Below, in pieces: positions 8,178 through 17,025 of a DNA stretch of 64,000 bases. Below the pieces are notes generated by a model that saw only the letters and a program-made list of their open reading frames with translations, did no database searches and was not told the origin of the DNA. Within the stretch, counting starts at the first letter, position 1, and every line of letters starts with the position of its first letter. This DNA is from Rhodopseudomonas_A palustris_F. Its GTDB lineage: Bacteria > Pseudomonadota > Alphaproteobacteria > Rhizobiales > Xanthobacteraceae. The stretch is from positions 3,720,001 through 3,784,000 of the forward strand of contig NC_007925.1 of NCBI RefSeq assembly GCF_000013745.1, given 5' to 3'. Position numbers and translations under genes: made by a program.

Positions 8178-10957
8178 TGCGGTCGCGCATGCTGCTGCAA
8201 CGTCTGCCAGGCGCAATATTGCGTCATGGCTTCATGGCGCGCCGCGAGGATCGTCACGATCCGTTGCTCGATGTCTGGATCCTCGGCGAGCAGCGCCCGC
8301 AGCGCCGCGCGATCGATCGTCAACAGTTGGCAGGCCTTGCGCGTCACCACGCGGGTGAACTCTTCGGCGTTTTCCAGCGCCGCATATTCGCCGATCGTAT
8401 CCCCCGCTTCGAGCGCCTCCACCGCCATGAACGTGCCATCCGAGAGACGAATGCTCTGCTGCACCTCGCCCTGAGTAATGACGATCAGGCGGTCGGCCGG
8501 CTTGCCGTCCTCGATCAGCACGGTGTCGGGCGCAACCGCTTCCACCGTCATGCGGGCGAGCAGACGTTCGACGAAGTCGGCCGGCACGCCCTTGAGGATG
8601 GGACGCTTGCGCAGCCGGTCGAGCAGTTGATCGCGCGGCACGGCGCCTTCGGCTCCGGCGATCACGCTGCGCTGCCACAGATCCGCATAGACGCCGTCGG
8701 CGGCCAGCAGCGCCTGATGGGTGCCGCTCTCGACCACGCGACCGGCCTTTACCACATAGACCAGATCGGCGTGCTCGCACTGGGTGAGGTCGTGGGTGAC
8801 CGACACTACGGTGCGCCCGGCCGTGACCTTGCGCAACGTCGCCTCCACGGCGACGCGGCTCGCCGGATCGAGCGCCGAGGTGGCCTCGTCGAGCAGCATG
8901 ATCTGCGGATTGTGCAGGATGGCGCGGGCGATGGCGAGGCGTTGACGTTGTCCGCCGGACAGCTTGTTGCCGGCCTCGCCCACATTGGTGTCGTAGCCGT
9001 CGGGCAGCGACATGATGATCGGGTGGATGTCGGCGGCCTTCGCGGCGGCCTCCACTTCGGCATCGGTGGCGTCGAGCTTGCCCATGCGGATGTTCTCCCG
9101 CACCGAGGTCTGGAACAGCATGGTGTCCTGCGGCACCAGCGAGATCAGCGAGCGGACCTGCGCTTCGCCGAGCAGGCGCAGATCGACGCCGTTGAACCGG
9201 ACGTGGCCGCTGCCGGGCGAGAACTGATTCTCGATCAGGCGCAGGATGGTCGACTTGCCGGAGCCGGACGGCCCCACCACCATCACCCGCCGCGGGCAGT
9301 CGATCGTCAGCGAGATCTTGTCCAGCACCGGGCTGCTGCCGTCATAGCTGAAGCTCACCTCGTCGAATTGCAGCGAATGCACCACCCCGCCGATCGATTC
9401 CGGCCGTTCCGGATCCGGCGCGGCATCGGGCTTGGCGAGTAGGTCCTGCGCTCGCTCGAGGCCGCCGACGCCCTGAATCAGCAGCGGCAGTTGCGCGCCG
9501 ATGAAGCCGGCCGCGCCGCCGATGGTGATCAGCAGCGTGATGAAGGCGACGATCGTGCCGGACGATACCAGCCCGTCCACCGACTGCACGGCGCCGAGCC
9601 CGATCACCAGCAGTTGCGCGGCGCTGACACCAAAACTGGTCAGGCGGCCCACCAGGCCGGACGAGAAGTACTGATGGTAGCTCGCGGTGAAAACCTGGCC
9701 GATCTGCCCGGCGAACAGCGTCGACCGCAAGTCGCGCAGACCGAAGATGCGGATCACCCGCTGCATCAGCAGCGTCTCCTTGACGATCTGCGCAAGCCTG
9801 GCGTCCTTGGCGCCGCGCTCGTAGTTGTAGCGCACGGCGCGCTTGCTGACGCCGCGCGGCAGCCAGAACGCGAAGATCAGTGTCACCAGGGTGACGATCG
9901 CCAATTGCCAGTCCAGCGTGAACGCCACCACGACGGAGCCGATCAGCATCAGCCCCTTGGAGAACAGCCCGGGCACCGCCCAGATCACGGCCTTTTCCAC
10001 CACGGTGATGTCGTTGGAGAAATGGGCGATGATCTCGTCGGTGCTGGAGCTGGCCAGTTCGCGCGCATCGATGGCGTTGATCTTGCGAAACATCCGTTCG
10101 CGGAGGTCGTTGAGGATGCGCGGTCCGAGCTTGGCCAGCGTGTAGTCCAGCACCACGCCGAATCCGGACGCGGCCAGAAAGCCCAAAGTGAGGTAGGCCA
10201 GATAGAGGCTGATGGCCTCCACATCGCTCGGCTTGATGCCCTTGTCGAACAGCGACTGCAGCAGCACCGGCACGGTGACGGCGTAGAGAATCTGCACCGC
10301 GTTGGCGAGCAGGAACCAGAACAGCAGCACCCTGTGCTGCGCCGCCGCCCGCGCCACCCACATCACCAGATGCACGGGTCCTTTGCGGACCGGACCGCCG
10401 TTCGACGCCTCTTGCCATTTCAGTTCGAGGGCAGCGGCGGAGAGGCCAGCGGCCGCCTGGCTGGCGGAATCCGCGGTCCCGGCGATCCCCATCTCGCGGC
10501 CGAACTTGATGAAGCCTTTCGGCCCCAGCTCCTTCAGCAGATAGTCGACGAAGGCCGCCGCCCGGCGCACGTCCTTCTGGTCCACTTCTGGCAGCAGCAA
10601 CCGACTCGCGAGACCATCGAGATCACGAGCGTCCGCGCGCGGGATGGCGACCGGAACGTGGTTCTTGCCGTCTTCCCGAACGACCTCCTGAAGCAGCGAA
10701 TGCAGCAGACCGAGCCCCAGCAGGCCCCAAGCGCCGCTCGGCATCGCCAGTTTGTAGGTGAACAGGTGGTGCGCCAGACGCTGCACCGGGTCGCGTCGGG
10801 CTTCCGCCGGATTGGCCGCCATCGCGGTCGCGATGAAGCTGCTGTCCGGGTTGAGGGCCAGGCGATCGCATGCAAGGCCGTAGAGCCGCTGCAGCTTGTG
10901 CTGAACCTCGTCGTCGGTTTCGCTCTTCTTGAACCATTCGAAATGCCGATTGGACAT
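8174..10957 (-). CDS. ABC exporter with N-terminal extra domain and C-terminal cyclic-nucleotide-binding-like domain
   Basis: A 927-residue half-transporter. Residues about 1-190 are a soluble, helical-looking domain I cannot name. About 200-500 is a six-helix type I exporter membrane domain. About 530-770 is the nucleotide-binding domain with Walker A GPSGSGKST, signature LSGGQ and Walker B IMLLDEATSALD followed by the H-loop THD. About 790-927 resembles a cNMP-binding/Crp effector fold (DRLIVITQGEVQQSI, then GDTIGEYAALE). It probably dimerises and exports the lipopeptide or a precursor; its place between the thioesterase and the acyl ligase supports that. The tail lacks the usual PRAA phosphate-binding cassette that I could recognise, so ligand binding is uncertain. 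An AAGGGT ribosome site precedes the ATG. Confidence 0.9.
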   Translation of the reverse strand: MSNRHFEWFKKSETDDEVQHKLQRLYGLACDRLALNPDSSFIATAMAANPAEARRDPVQRLAHHLFTYKLAMPSGAWGLLGLGLLHSLLQEVVREDGKNHVPVAIPRADARDLDGLASRLLLPEVDQKDVRRAAAFVDYLLKELGPKGFIKFGREMGIAGTADSASQAAAGLSAAALELKWQEASNGGPVRKGPVHLVMWVARAAAQHRVLLFWFLLANAVQILYAVTVPVLLQSLFDKGIKPSDVEAISLYLAYLTLGFLAASGFGVVLDYTLAKLGPRILNDLRERMFRKINAIDARELASSSTDEIIAHFSNDITVVEKAVIWAVPGLFSKGLMLIGSVVVAFTLDWQLAIVTLVTLIFAFWLPRGVSKRAVRYNYERGAKDARLAQIVKETLLMQRVIRIFGLRDLRSTLFAGQIGQVFTASYHQYFSSGLVGRLTSFGVSAAQLLVIGLGAVQSVDGLVSSGTIVAFITLLITIGGAAGFIGAQLPLLIQGVGGLERAQDLLAKPDAAPDPERPESIGGVVHSLQFDEVSFSYDGSSPVLDKISLTIDCPRRVMVVGPSGSGKSTILRLIENQFSPGSGHVRFNGVDLRLLGEAQVRSLISLVPQDTMLFQTSVRENIRMGKLDATDAEVEAAAKAADIHPIIMSLPDGYDTNVGEAGNKLSGGQRQRLAIARAILHNPQIMLLDEATSALDPASRVAVEATLRKVTAGRTVVSVTHDLTQCEHADLVYVVKAGRVVESGTHQALLAADGVYADLWQRSVIAGAEGAVPRDQLLDRLRKRPILKGVPADFVERLLARMTVEAVAPDTVLIEDGKPADRLIVITQGEVQQSIRLSDGTFMAVEALEAGDTIGEYAALENAEEFTRVVTRKACQLLTIDRAALRALLAEDPDIEQRIVTILAARHEAMTQYCAWQTLQQHARPQ

Positions 10958-10965
10958 GGCGACCC

Positions 10966-11865
10966 TTAGGGTTTTTGTGCTGACTGGATGATGGATCGCC
11001 CGGCCAAGGCCGGTTCAGGTACCGCGGAAACAGAGCGTGCGACCACGATCAGCTCCGTCACAAGGTCGGCGAACGCGGCGGTGGCGCCGGTCCAGGGAAA
11101 GTGGCCCGACTTGAGCGCGCGGAAACGCACGGGGCCGGCGCAGATTTCGCGCCACGCACGACATTCCTCGTCGGAGACCGAAGGATCGGCGAGCAGGCGG
11201 ATCACCGACAGCGCGCAGCGTAGCTGCGGCGTGGTCCCGAGCCGGTAGGTCTCGCAGGCCTCGATGTCCGCCCGTAGTTCCGCTTCCTGCGCTTCGCCGA
11301 GCAGATCGCCGAGATCGGGCCCGACGGCGCCGAAGCATTCGCGCAGCTCGGCGAGCAAGCGAGCGCGCGGCAATCGGTGCAGCGGAGCATCGCAAGGCGG
11401 CCGGCTCGGCGAGCGAAATCCGGAGACGACGAGATGCAGCCGCTGTGCGGCGTGAGCTTCGAGCCTCTCCAGCGCGACGGCCGTCTCGAAGGCCAGCAAG
11501 GCGCCAAAGCTATTTCCCAGCAGCGTCAGCCCGGCGGTTTGGTCGCCCAACGCAAGAGCGATCGCTTCGGCCACGGCGCCGCCCATCCCTCTCGCGTCCG
11601 CAACCGCCACGCCGACGTCGCGTCGCGGCAGAACGACGGTGGCAATGGAGAGATCATCGGGCAGCGCGGCAGCCAGACCCATGCAGGACAGCACGGTGCC
11701 ACCCGCATGGGGAAAGCAGATGACCACTGGCGCGCCTGGTATCCGGCGGACCCAGCGCAGGATCTCGGCGGCAGCGAGGGCTTGTTCGGTTTCGATGCGC
11801 GACCTCGACAGAAACGCCGTCACGAGATGTATAGCGGCTGGACAGTGCCCTGCAATGTGCCGCAT
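10966..11865 (-). CDS. Type II (editing) thioesterase of the lipopeptide cluster
   Basis: An alpha/beta-hydrolase of the external thioesterase family (GrsT/SrfD type), which removes misprimed acyl groups from carrier proteins. Motifs seen: VICFPHAGG near the N-terminus (oxyanion region), nucleophile elbow GNSFGA (usual form GHSFGA) and C-terminal SGHFPW carrying the catalytic histidine. With the ATG at 11865 it is 299 residues, slightly long for the family; a GTG at 11823 would give 285 residues and cannot be excluded, and neither has a strong Shine-Dalgarno sequence. Upstream in-frame codons run into the divergent promoter region, so I did not extend further. It lies 8 bp before the ABC exporter gene and leads the leftward operon. 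Confidence 0.85.
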   Translation of the reverse strand: MRHIAGHCPAAIHLVTAFLSRSRIETEQALAAAEILRWVRRIPGAPVVICFPHAGGTVLSCMGLAAALPDDLSIATVVLPRRDVGVAVADARGMGGAVAEAIALALGDQTAGLTLLGNSFGALLAFETAVALERLEAHAAQRLHLVVSGFRSPSRPPCDAPLHRLPRARLLAELRECFGAVGPDLGDLLGEAQEAELRADIEACETYRLGTTPQLRCALSVIRLLADPSVSDEECRAWREICAGPVRFRALKSGHFPWTGATAAFADLVTELIVVARSVSAVPEPALAGRSIIQSAQKP

Positions 11866-11987
11866 CCTGCGCGCGTCGTGTTCGGTGACCGCTCGGCAGT
11901 TCGCCCGGCGCTTTGCTCTGGGCGTGCTCGCCCACGAGTACGCCCCCCGAACCGAACGTTCTGCCGCGGAATATTGCAGGAGGTTGC
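11866..11987. promoter_or_regulatory. Divergent intergenic region between the two biosynthetic arms
   Basis: This 122-bp gap separates the leftward thioesterase operon from the rightward PhyH oxygenase gene and must hold the promoters of both. The right end has a strong AGGAGG ribosome site seven bases before the ATG at 11988. I could not identify convincing -35/-10 pairs or an operator by eye. No dedicated regulator gene lies inside the visible part of the cluster. Confidence 0.45.
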
Positions 11988-12854
11988 ATGCCGAATGACA
12001 ACGCGGTGATCGACGAGGACCTTGTCCAGTCGCTCGATCGCGACGGCGCGATCTGCCTGCGCGGCGCCTTCGCACAGGATTGGGTCGACCTCGCGGCGGA
12101 AGGCATCCGGTGCAATCTCAAGCACCCCGGCCCGATGTTCCAGAGTTTTTCGCCCGAAGGCGAAGGCGCGTTTTACTCCGACATCTGGTCGCGTCGGCAA
12201 ATCCCGCAATTCGAAGCCTTCGCCCGCCAGTCGCCGGCGGCCGCAATCGCCGCCCGCTGCCTGCGGACCAGCACCGTCCGACTGCTGCAGGACACCTGGT
12301 TCTCCAAAAGCCCCGGCACGCAGGCGCGCACGCCCTGGCACCATGACAATGTGGTCCTCGGACCGTTCTGCTCGGTCTGGGTCACGCTCGACCCGATCCC
12401 GCGTGAAGCCGCGCTGGAATTCGTGCGCGGTTCGCACCGCTGGAATCAGCTGTTCATGCCGGCCAACTTCTTCGAAAACGCCGAGAGCGACCTGCCGGCG
12501 GTGGAAGAGTTTTATGCCCGCTACCATGGGCAGTTCGATATCGCGGCGCGCGAAACGTTCTCCCGCGTGCCCGACATCGAGGCGCGCCGCGAGGACTACG
12601 ACATCCTGAGCTGGGACATGGAGCCGGGCGATTGCCTCGTCTTCCACGCCAGGACACTGCATGGCTCCGCGGGCAACAACCTCACGCACGACAGCCGCCG
12701 TATGGTCACGCGCTGGGTCGACGAAACCGCGGTGCTTGCGCCTCACGGCCGTGTCGTGGTCGATCGGCTGGTGGCCGAGGGATTCGAGGTGGACCTCGCC
12801 GTCGGCGCGCCGATCCGCGGCAATCTGTTTCCGGTCATCTCGCCATTCGCCTAA
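11988..12854 (+). CDS. PhyH-family Fe(II)/2-oxoglutarate dioxygenase, probable tailoring hydroxylase
   Basis: A 288-residue protein of the phytanoyl-CoA dioxygenase superfamily. The metal triad is visible: HxD at His118/Asp120 in PWHHDN, and a distal His225 in HARTLHGS, followed by Arg237/238 suitable for binding the 2-oxoglutarate carboxylate. The family hydroxylates amino acids, acyl chains and peptidyl intermediates, and relatives serve NRPS clusters as carrier-bound amino acid hydroxylases. Its place at the divergent promoter of the lipopeptide cluster suggests hydroxylation of a residue or of the fatty acid. The start is set by AGGAGG seven bases upstream; a longer in-frame extension to 11913 has no such site. 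Substrate unknown. Confidence 0.88.
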   Translation: MPNDNAVIDEDLVQSLDRDGAICLRGAFAQDWVDLAAEGIRCNLKHPGPMFQSFSPEGEGAFYSDIWSRRQIPQFEAFARQSPAAAIAARCLRTSTVRLLQDTWFSKSPGTQARTPWHHDNVVLGPFCSVWVTLDPIPREAALEFVRGSHRWNQLFMPANFFENAESDLPAVEEFYARYHGQFDIAARETFSRVPDIEARREDYDILSWDMEPGDCLVFHARTLHGSAGNNLTHDSRRMVTRWVDETAVLAPHGRVVVDRLVAEGFEVDLAVGAPIRGNLFPVISPFA

Positions 12855-13139
12855 GCGATAATGGGATCTGCGAATCGAGCGCTTGGCCGGCGCTGCGTTG
12901 CGCACGGGTCCAGCGGTTGCGCGCCGATCGCCGCCAAGTGGCCACGCTCCGGCCCGCGCGTCACCGGCCATGCGCGGCCACTCCGCCATCCGCACGAAGG
13001 CTTCACCGCGAACCGCGCCACGGCAACGCCACGCTGACTTCGGACCCGCCATTCCCATCCCTTATTCGGACGCCCACCGGCCCATCGCGGCAAACCGGCC
13101 GCGTGTCATTGTACCGACGCCCTGTGTAAAGCCGCGCGT

Positions 13140-13300
13140 GATTCGCACGTGATAGTTGATAATTCTATATCATCACAATTTTTAATTTCCTTATCGTTAT
13201 TGATCCTGATAAGTTAAATTACTGATTAAAAACAGAAAAATATGCCAGTTGCGATTCGGTCCGGGTCCCTGTAAGCCAGTCCTACAACTTTAGATGGAGG
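13140..13300 (+). promoter_or_regulatory. AT-rich promoter region with two inverted repeats, upstream of the ABM-fold gene
   Basis: The gap 12855-13307 has two halves. 12870-13130 is GC-rich and I see nothing coding in it. 13144-13260 is strikingly A+T-rich against a very GC-rich background. In it lie TGATA (13150-13154) facing TATCA (13168-13172), and CTTATC (13190-13195) facing GATAAG (13208-13213), both shaped like protein-binding palindromes. A GGAGG ribosome site (13296-13300) precedes the GTG start at 13308. The region probably gives the small gene, and perhaps the NRPS operon after it, an independent regulated promoter. The bound factor is unknown. Confidence 0.5.
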
Positions 13301-13307
13301 AATCGCC

Positions 13308-13634
13308 GTGGCTAATATGTTCATGACAATCTCCCGTTGTCACGTGAAGGCGGGAAGCGAGAAGGAAGCGCGCGCGCTTCTCGAGAAGGAAATGCTTCCT
13401 ACCGACGGCAAGAAGCCGAAGGACGTCATCGAAGGTCTGGTCGGCTTTGGACTGATGAAGTCCAAGAAGGACCCGTCGATGTATGGCGTCGCCACGGTGT
13501 GGGAAAGCGAAGCCGCTTTCGACAAGATGTCCACCAATCCGCGGGCCAAGGACGGCGGCGGCATCGTCGAGAAGCTCCAGAAGCTGTGCGACGGCGACAT
13601 CAAGGGCGAAGGCTTCTACATCGAAAGCCTCTGA
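13308..13634 (+). CDS. Small ABM-superfamily (dimeric alpha/beta barrel) protein
   Basis: A 108-residue protein with the antibiotic-biosynthesis-monooxygenase-like pattern: a first strand (MTISRCHVKAGSE), a helix (EKEARALLEKEMLP), a central strand with Tyr-Gly-Val-Ala and VWESEAAFD, and a C-terminal strand. Members of this fold include small cofactor-free oxygenases, but many are of unknown function and catalytic residues are not conserved. The start is GTG, fixed by GGAGG seven bases upstream. It lies between the oxygenase and the first NRPS, downstream of the AT-rich control region. It is not an MbtH protein: size and motifs differ. A role in lipopeptide tailoring is inferred from position only. 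Confidence 0.7.
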   Translation: MANMFMTISRCHVKAGSEKEARALLEKEMLPTDGKKPKDVIEGLVGFGLMKSKKDPSMYGVATVWESEAAFDKMSTNPRAKDGGGIVEKLQKLCDGDIKGEGFYIESL

Positions 13635-13826
13635 CGATTGCGGCGGCGGTCGATGACCGCCGCCAACTATCGCGCAAGTCGTTCGCAAATGCTGGTATCA
13701 AGATGCCAGGTCGCGGCTCGGGTGGTGATTCGCGGGTGACCGTCACGTCGCGGCGCGAGGGCGATTCCAGGCATTTCGGTGCGGAATCATACTTGAGGTC
13801 GACCGCAGTTTCTTCCCGCCTGTGAC

Positions 13827-16800
13827 GTGCGAACAGGCCGCGTGCGCTGCATTCTGCTTTTCAAAGGCAAATCATTGGCCCGAGGTCCGATCGAAGACAT
13901 CTACGGCCTGACCGATATGCAGCGCGCGATGCTGGTGCGCTGCGCCAGCTATCCCGATCAACCTCTCTTTATGGGCCAATGGTGGGCGCTGCTGACCGGC
14001 CCGCTCGATGCAGTCGGATTCAGCGCCGCATGGGCGGCCGTCGTGACGCGCCACGCCGCGCTGCGCTCGGGCTTTCATTGGGAGCTCAAAGGCGCGCCGA
14101 CTCAGATGGTTCTTGCCGCCCCGGCCTTCGAGGTGCAACGAATCGATTGGACCGCACAGGACGACTGGCGCTCCGCGCTCGATGCCTTGCTGGAAGATGA
14201 CCGCGCCCACCCGTTCGATGTGCGGCGTCCGCCCTTGATGCGGGTTCGACTGCTGACCCTGGCGCCAAACCGCCATCTGCTGGTGTGGACACGCCATCAC
14301 CTCACCGTCGATGGCTGGTCGCTGGGCGACATCCTGGACGAGGTGTTGGCGCTTTACCGAGGCGAATCACTTCCGCCTGCCGTCTGCTTTCGCCGTTACG
14401 TGGAGTGGTGGCAGGGCCGTGATGTGACGGCCGCGAACCGGCATTGGAGCGCCGTGCTGGCCGGCTATGCGCCGGACACCGTGATCCGCAGCACCGCCGG
14501 ATCGGGACCGCGCATCGGTGAGGTGGCGAGCATACTTCCCGCCGATGTTGCTGAGCGCCTCAATCAGGTCTCGCGAGCCGAGCGGCTGACCTTGAGTACG
14601 CTGGTGGAAGGCGCGTGGGCCCTGGTGCTGGCGCGCAGCAGCGGTGCCGACGATCTGCTGTTCGGTTGCGTGGAGACGGTACGGCCGCCGGAGCTGCTGG
14701 GCGATCGCTCGACCCATATGGTCGGACCGCAGATCGGCGTGCTGCCGAGCCGCGTCCGCCGCGATACCACGCCGCTGCGGCAATGGTTGGCCGAACTCCA
14801 GCTCGCCCGCGTCGCGGGTCGCGAGGCCGGGCCGCTGGGCCTCGACACCATGCGCGAGTTGCTCGGCCTGCCGAGCGATGCGCTGCCACTGCGCAGCCTG
14901 ATCGCGGTGCAGACCTATCCTCTGGCGCTCGTCGCTGCGTTCCGGACGGCCGGCCTGGAGATCGCCGCCAGCGGCGACGTCACGCTGCCGGACATGCCGC
15001 TCAATCTGATGGTGGAGATCGGCGAAAACTTCGAGCTCCGCCTGATGTTCGACCACCAGCACGTCTCGACCGAGCAGGCGCGCCAGCTTCTCGACATGCT
15101 CGGAACTGCGCTGCGGCGGCTGCCGGCACAACTCGGCGCAGCGGCGGACACGCTCGACGTGATGTCCGAGTCGCTGCGAACGACCATCGAAGCCGCGCTG
15201 CAGGGCGGGCCGCTACCCGCACCGACGGGCACGGTGCTGGATCTGATTCTCGCGCAGATGAGCGCGCAGCCGGACGCGCCGGCCATCATGGCGAGCGACC
15301 GTGTCTGGTCCTATCAAGATCTTGGCGCCCGCGCCGCCGCGCTTGCGGCGCGGCTTGCTGCTGCCGGGGTGCAGCCCGGCGGCCGTGTCGCCGTGATGCT
15401 CGATCATGGCCCGGAGGCGGTGGCCGCCATCCTCGGCATTCTCTGTGCCGGGGCGGCCTATGTGCCGCTCGATCCCGAGGCCCCGGCCGAGCGGCGGTCC
15501 ATGATCCTCGACAGCGCGGACATCGCGGCGGTGGTGACCCGCCGCGCATCGACCGCAGCGTTTCCGGGCATCATGACCTTCGCGGTGGAGGATATCGCAC
15601 CGCAGTCGTTGGATCTCGACGCGGTGAAGCGAGCGGCGGCTTCGGATGAGGCCTATGTGATCTTCACCTCCGGCTCCACCGGGCGGCCGAAGGGCGTCAG
15701 CGTCGGCCACGACAATCTGCGCTATCACGTCGCCGCCAGCACGGCGGAGAATGCCGACCTGCCGATCGGGCGTTTCCTGCTGACATTCCCGTTGTTTTTC
15801 GACGGATCGGTGACCGGGCTGTTCTGCACGCTGTGCGATGGCGGCACGCTGGTGATGCCCGATGCCGCCTCGTCGCGCGATGTCGATGCGCTGGTCGCGC
15901 TGATACGCAGCGCCGACGCTACTCATGTGTGCATGACACCGTCGCTATGGGCGATGCTGCTCGACGCCGCCGGCCCGCAGGGTTTCCCTGGCGTGCGCAT
16001 GGCCAAGGTGGCCGCCGAGCCTTGCCCGCCGGCGCTGGTAGCAGCTCATGCGGGCGGTGCACCCCATGCGGTGCTGTGCAACGAATACGGGCCCACCGAG
16101 GCGACCGTCTGGGTCTGCGTCGAGCGCTGTCGGCCGCAGACCACCGGCACGAGCGTCGCCATCGGCCATCCGATCCCTGGCACCCGCCTGCATGTGGTGG
16201 ATTCCGCGGGGCGGCCCTGCCCGTTCGGCACGATCGGCGAACTGATTGTCTCCGGGCCGGCGGTAGCGCGGGCCTATGTGGGCGCGACGCCGGGGGGCGA
16301 CTTACGGACTCCGCTTTCTGACATTCCAGAGTATCGCACCGGTGACCAGGTCTCGCTTGGCTTCGATGGGCGGCTGTTGTTCCATGGCCGTCGGGACCGA
16401 CAAGTCAAACTAGCCGGCTATCGTGTCGAGCCCGGCGAGATCGAAGCGGCGCTGCGGGCCCATCCGGGCATTCTGGAAGCCGCGGTGGTGGTCGAACAGA
16501 CCGACGGGCAGCCGGCGCGACTGGTGGCGCATCTTGGAGCCGGACCCGGCGCCGCCGACGATGCGGAACTGCGCAGGCAGCTCACCATCCGGCTTCCCGC
16601 CTACATGATCCCGCAAGCTTTCGTGCGACATCAACGCCTGCCGCGCATTGCGAGCGGAAAAGTCGACACCATGGCTTTGCCTCGCGCTTTCCTGGCCCAC
16701 GCCAGCGAGGCCCCGCCGCAAGGACCTCTCGAGACCTCGCTGGCCGCGATCTGGAGCGAACTCCTCGGTGGCGCCAAGGTCGGGCGCCACGATCATTTCT

Positions 16801-17006
16801 TCGCGCTGGGCGGCAGTTCGCTGCTGGCGATGCGGATGATCGCCCGGGTGCGCCGGGATCTCGCGCTGCCGGCGACGCTCGGCGACCTGTTCGAAGCTCC
16901 GCAGCTGTCCGCCCTGGCGGAACGGATCGACGCGGCCTCGGCCACAGTGCAGCCGGGCCCTGAGCTGGCCGTGCGCCGACGCACCCGGGTGGAGCTACCA
17001 ACTTGA
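13827..17006 (+). CDS. Non-ribosomal peptide synthetase, one module (C-A-T)
   Basis: Up to 1059 residues. Condensation domain about 20-430 (DIYGLTDMQRAML at the start, intact RHHLTVDG near 155), adenylation about 465-960 (FTSGSTGRPKGV, NEYGPTEA, YRTGD, LPRIASGKVD) and a carrier domain with serine in LGGSSLL near 995. It adds one amino acid. The selectivity pocket read by eye is about D-G-T-C-K-A-E-V-W, which does not match a code I know well; an Asn/Asp-like substrate is only a guess. The start is uncertain: GTG at 13827 lacks a ribosome site, while a TTG at 13875 preceded by AAAGG would begin just before the domain. It has no epimerase or thioesterase and is followed 19 bp later by the second NRPS gene. 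Confidence 0.93.
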   Translation: MRTGRVRCILLFKGKSLARGPIEDIYGLTDMQRAMLVRCASYPDQPLFMGQWWALLTGPLDAVGFSAAWAAVVTRHAALRSGFHWELKGAPTQMVLAAPAFEVQRIDWTAQDDWRSALDALLEDDRAHPFDVRRPPLMRVRLLTLAPNRHLLVWTRHHLTVDGWSLGDILDEVLALYRGESLPPAVCFRRYVEWWQGRDVTAANRHWSAVLAGYAPDTVIRSTAGSGPRIGEVASILPADVAERLNQVSRAERLTLSTLVEGAWALVLARSSGADDLLFGCVETVRPPELLGDRSTHMVGPQIGVLPSRVRRDTTPLRQWLAELQLARVAGREAGPLGLDTMRELLGLPSDALPLRSLIAVQTYPLALVAAFRTAGLEIAASGDVTLPDMPLNLMVEIGENFELRLMFDHQHVSTEQARQLLDMLGTALRRLPAQLGAAADTLDVMSESLRTTIEAALQGGPLPAPTGTVLDLILAQMSAQPDAPAIMASDRVWSYQDLGARAAALAARLAAAGVQPGGRVAVMLDHGPEAVAAILGILCAGAAYVPLDPEAPAERRSMILDSADIAAVVTRRASTAAFPGIMTFAVEDIAPQSLDLDAVKRAAASDEAYVIFTSGSTGRPKGVSVGHDNLRYHVAASTAENADLPIGRFLLTFPLFFDGSVTGLFCTLCDGGTLVMPDAASSRDVDALVALIRSADATHVCMTPSLWAMLLDAAGPQGFPGVRMAKVAAEPCPPALVAAHAGGAPHAVLCNEYGPTEATVWVCVERCRPQTTGTSVAIGHPIPGTRLHVVDSAGRPCPFGTIGELIVSGPAVARAYVGATPGGDLRTPLSDIPEYRTGDQVSLGFDGRLLFHGRRDRQVKLAGYRVEPGEIEAALRAHPGILEAAVVVEQTDGQPARLVAHLGAGPGAADDAELRRQLTIRLPAYMIPQAFVRHQRLPRIASGKVDTMALPRAFLAHASEAPPQGPLETSLAAIWSELLGGAKVGRHDHFFALGGSSLLAMRMIARVRRDLALPATLGDLFEAPQLSALAERIDAASATVQPGPELAVRRRTRVELPT

Positions 17007-17025
17007 TTGTCGCCCCACCGCCGGA

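Noticed and set aside
11820..13058. A 412-codon minus-strand frame opposite the PhyH oxygenase
   Set aside because: The plus frame has a perfect ribosome site and an intact metal triad; the minus frame has neither.
13308..13634. MbtH-like protein, expected beside NRPS genes
   Set aside because: 108 residues with an ABM-type strand-helix pattern; none of the conserved MbtH tryptophan motifs.
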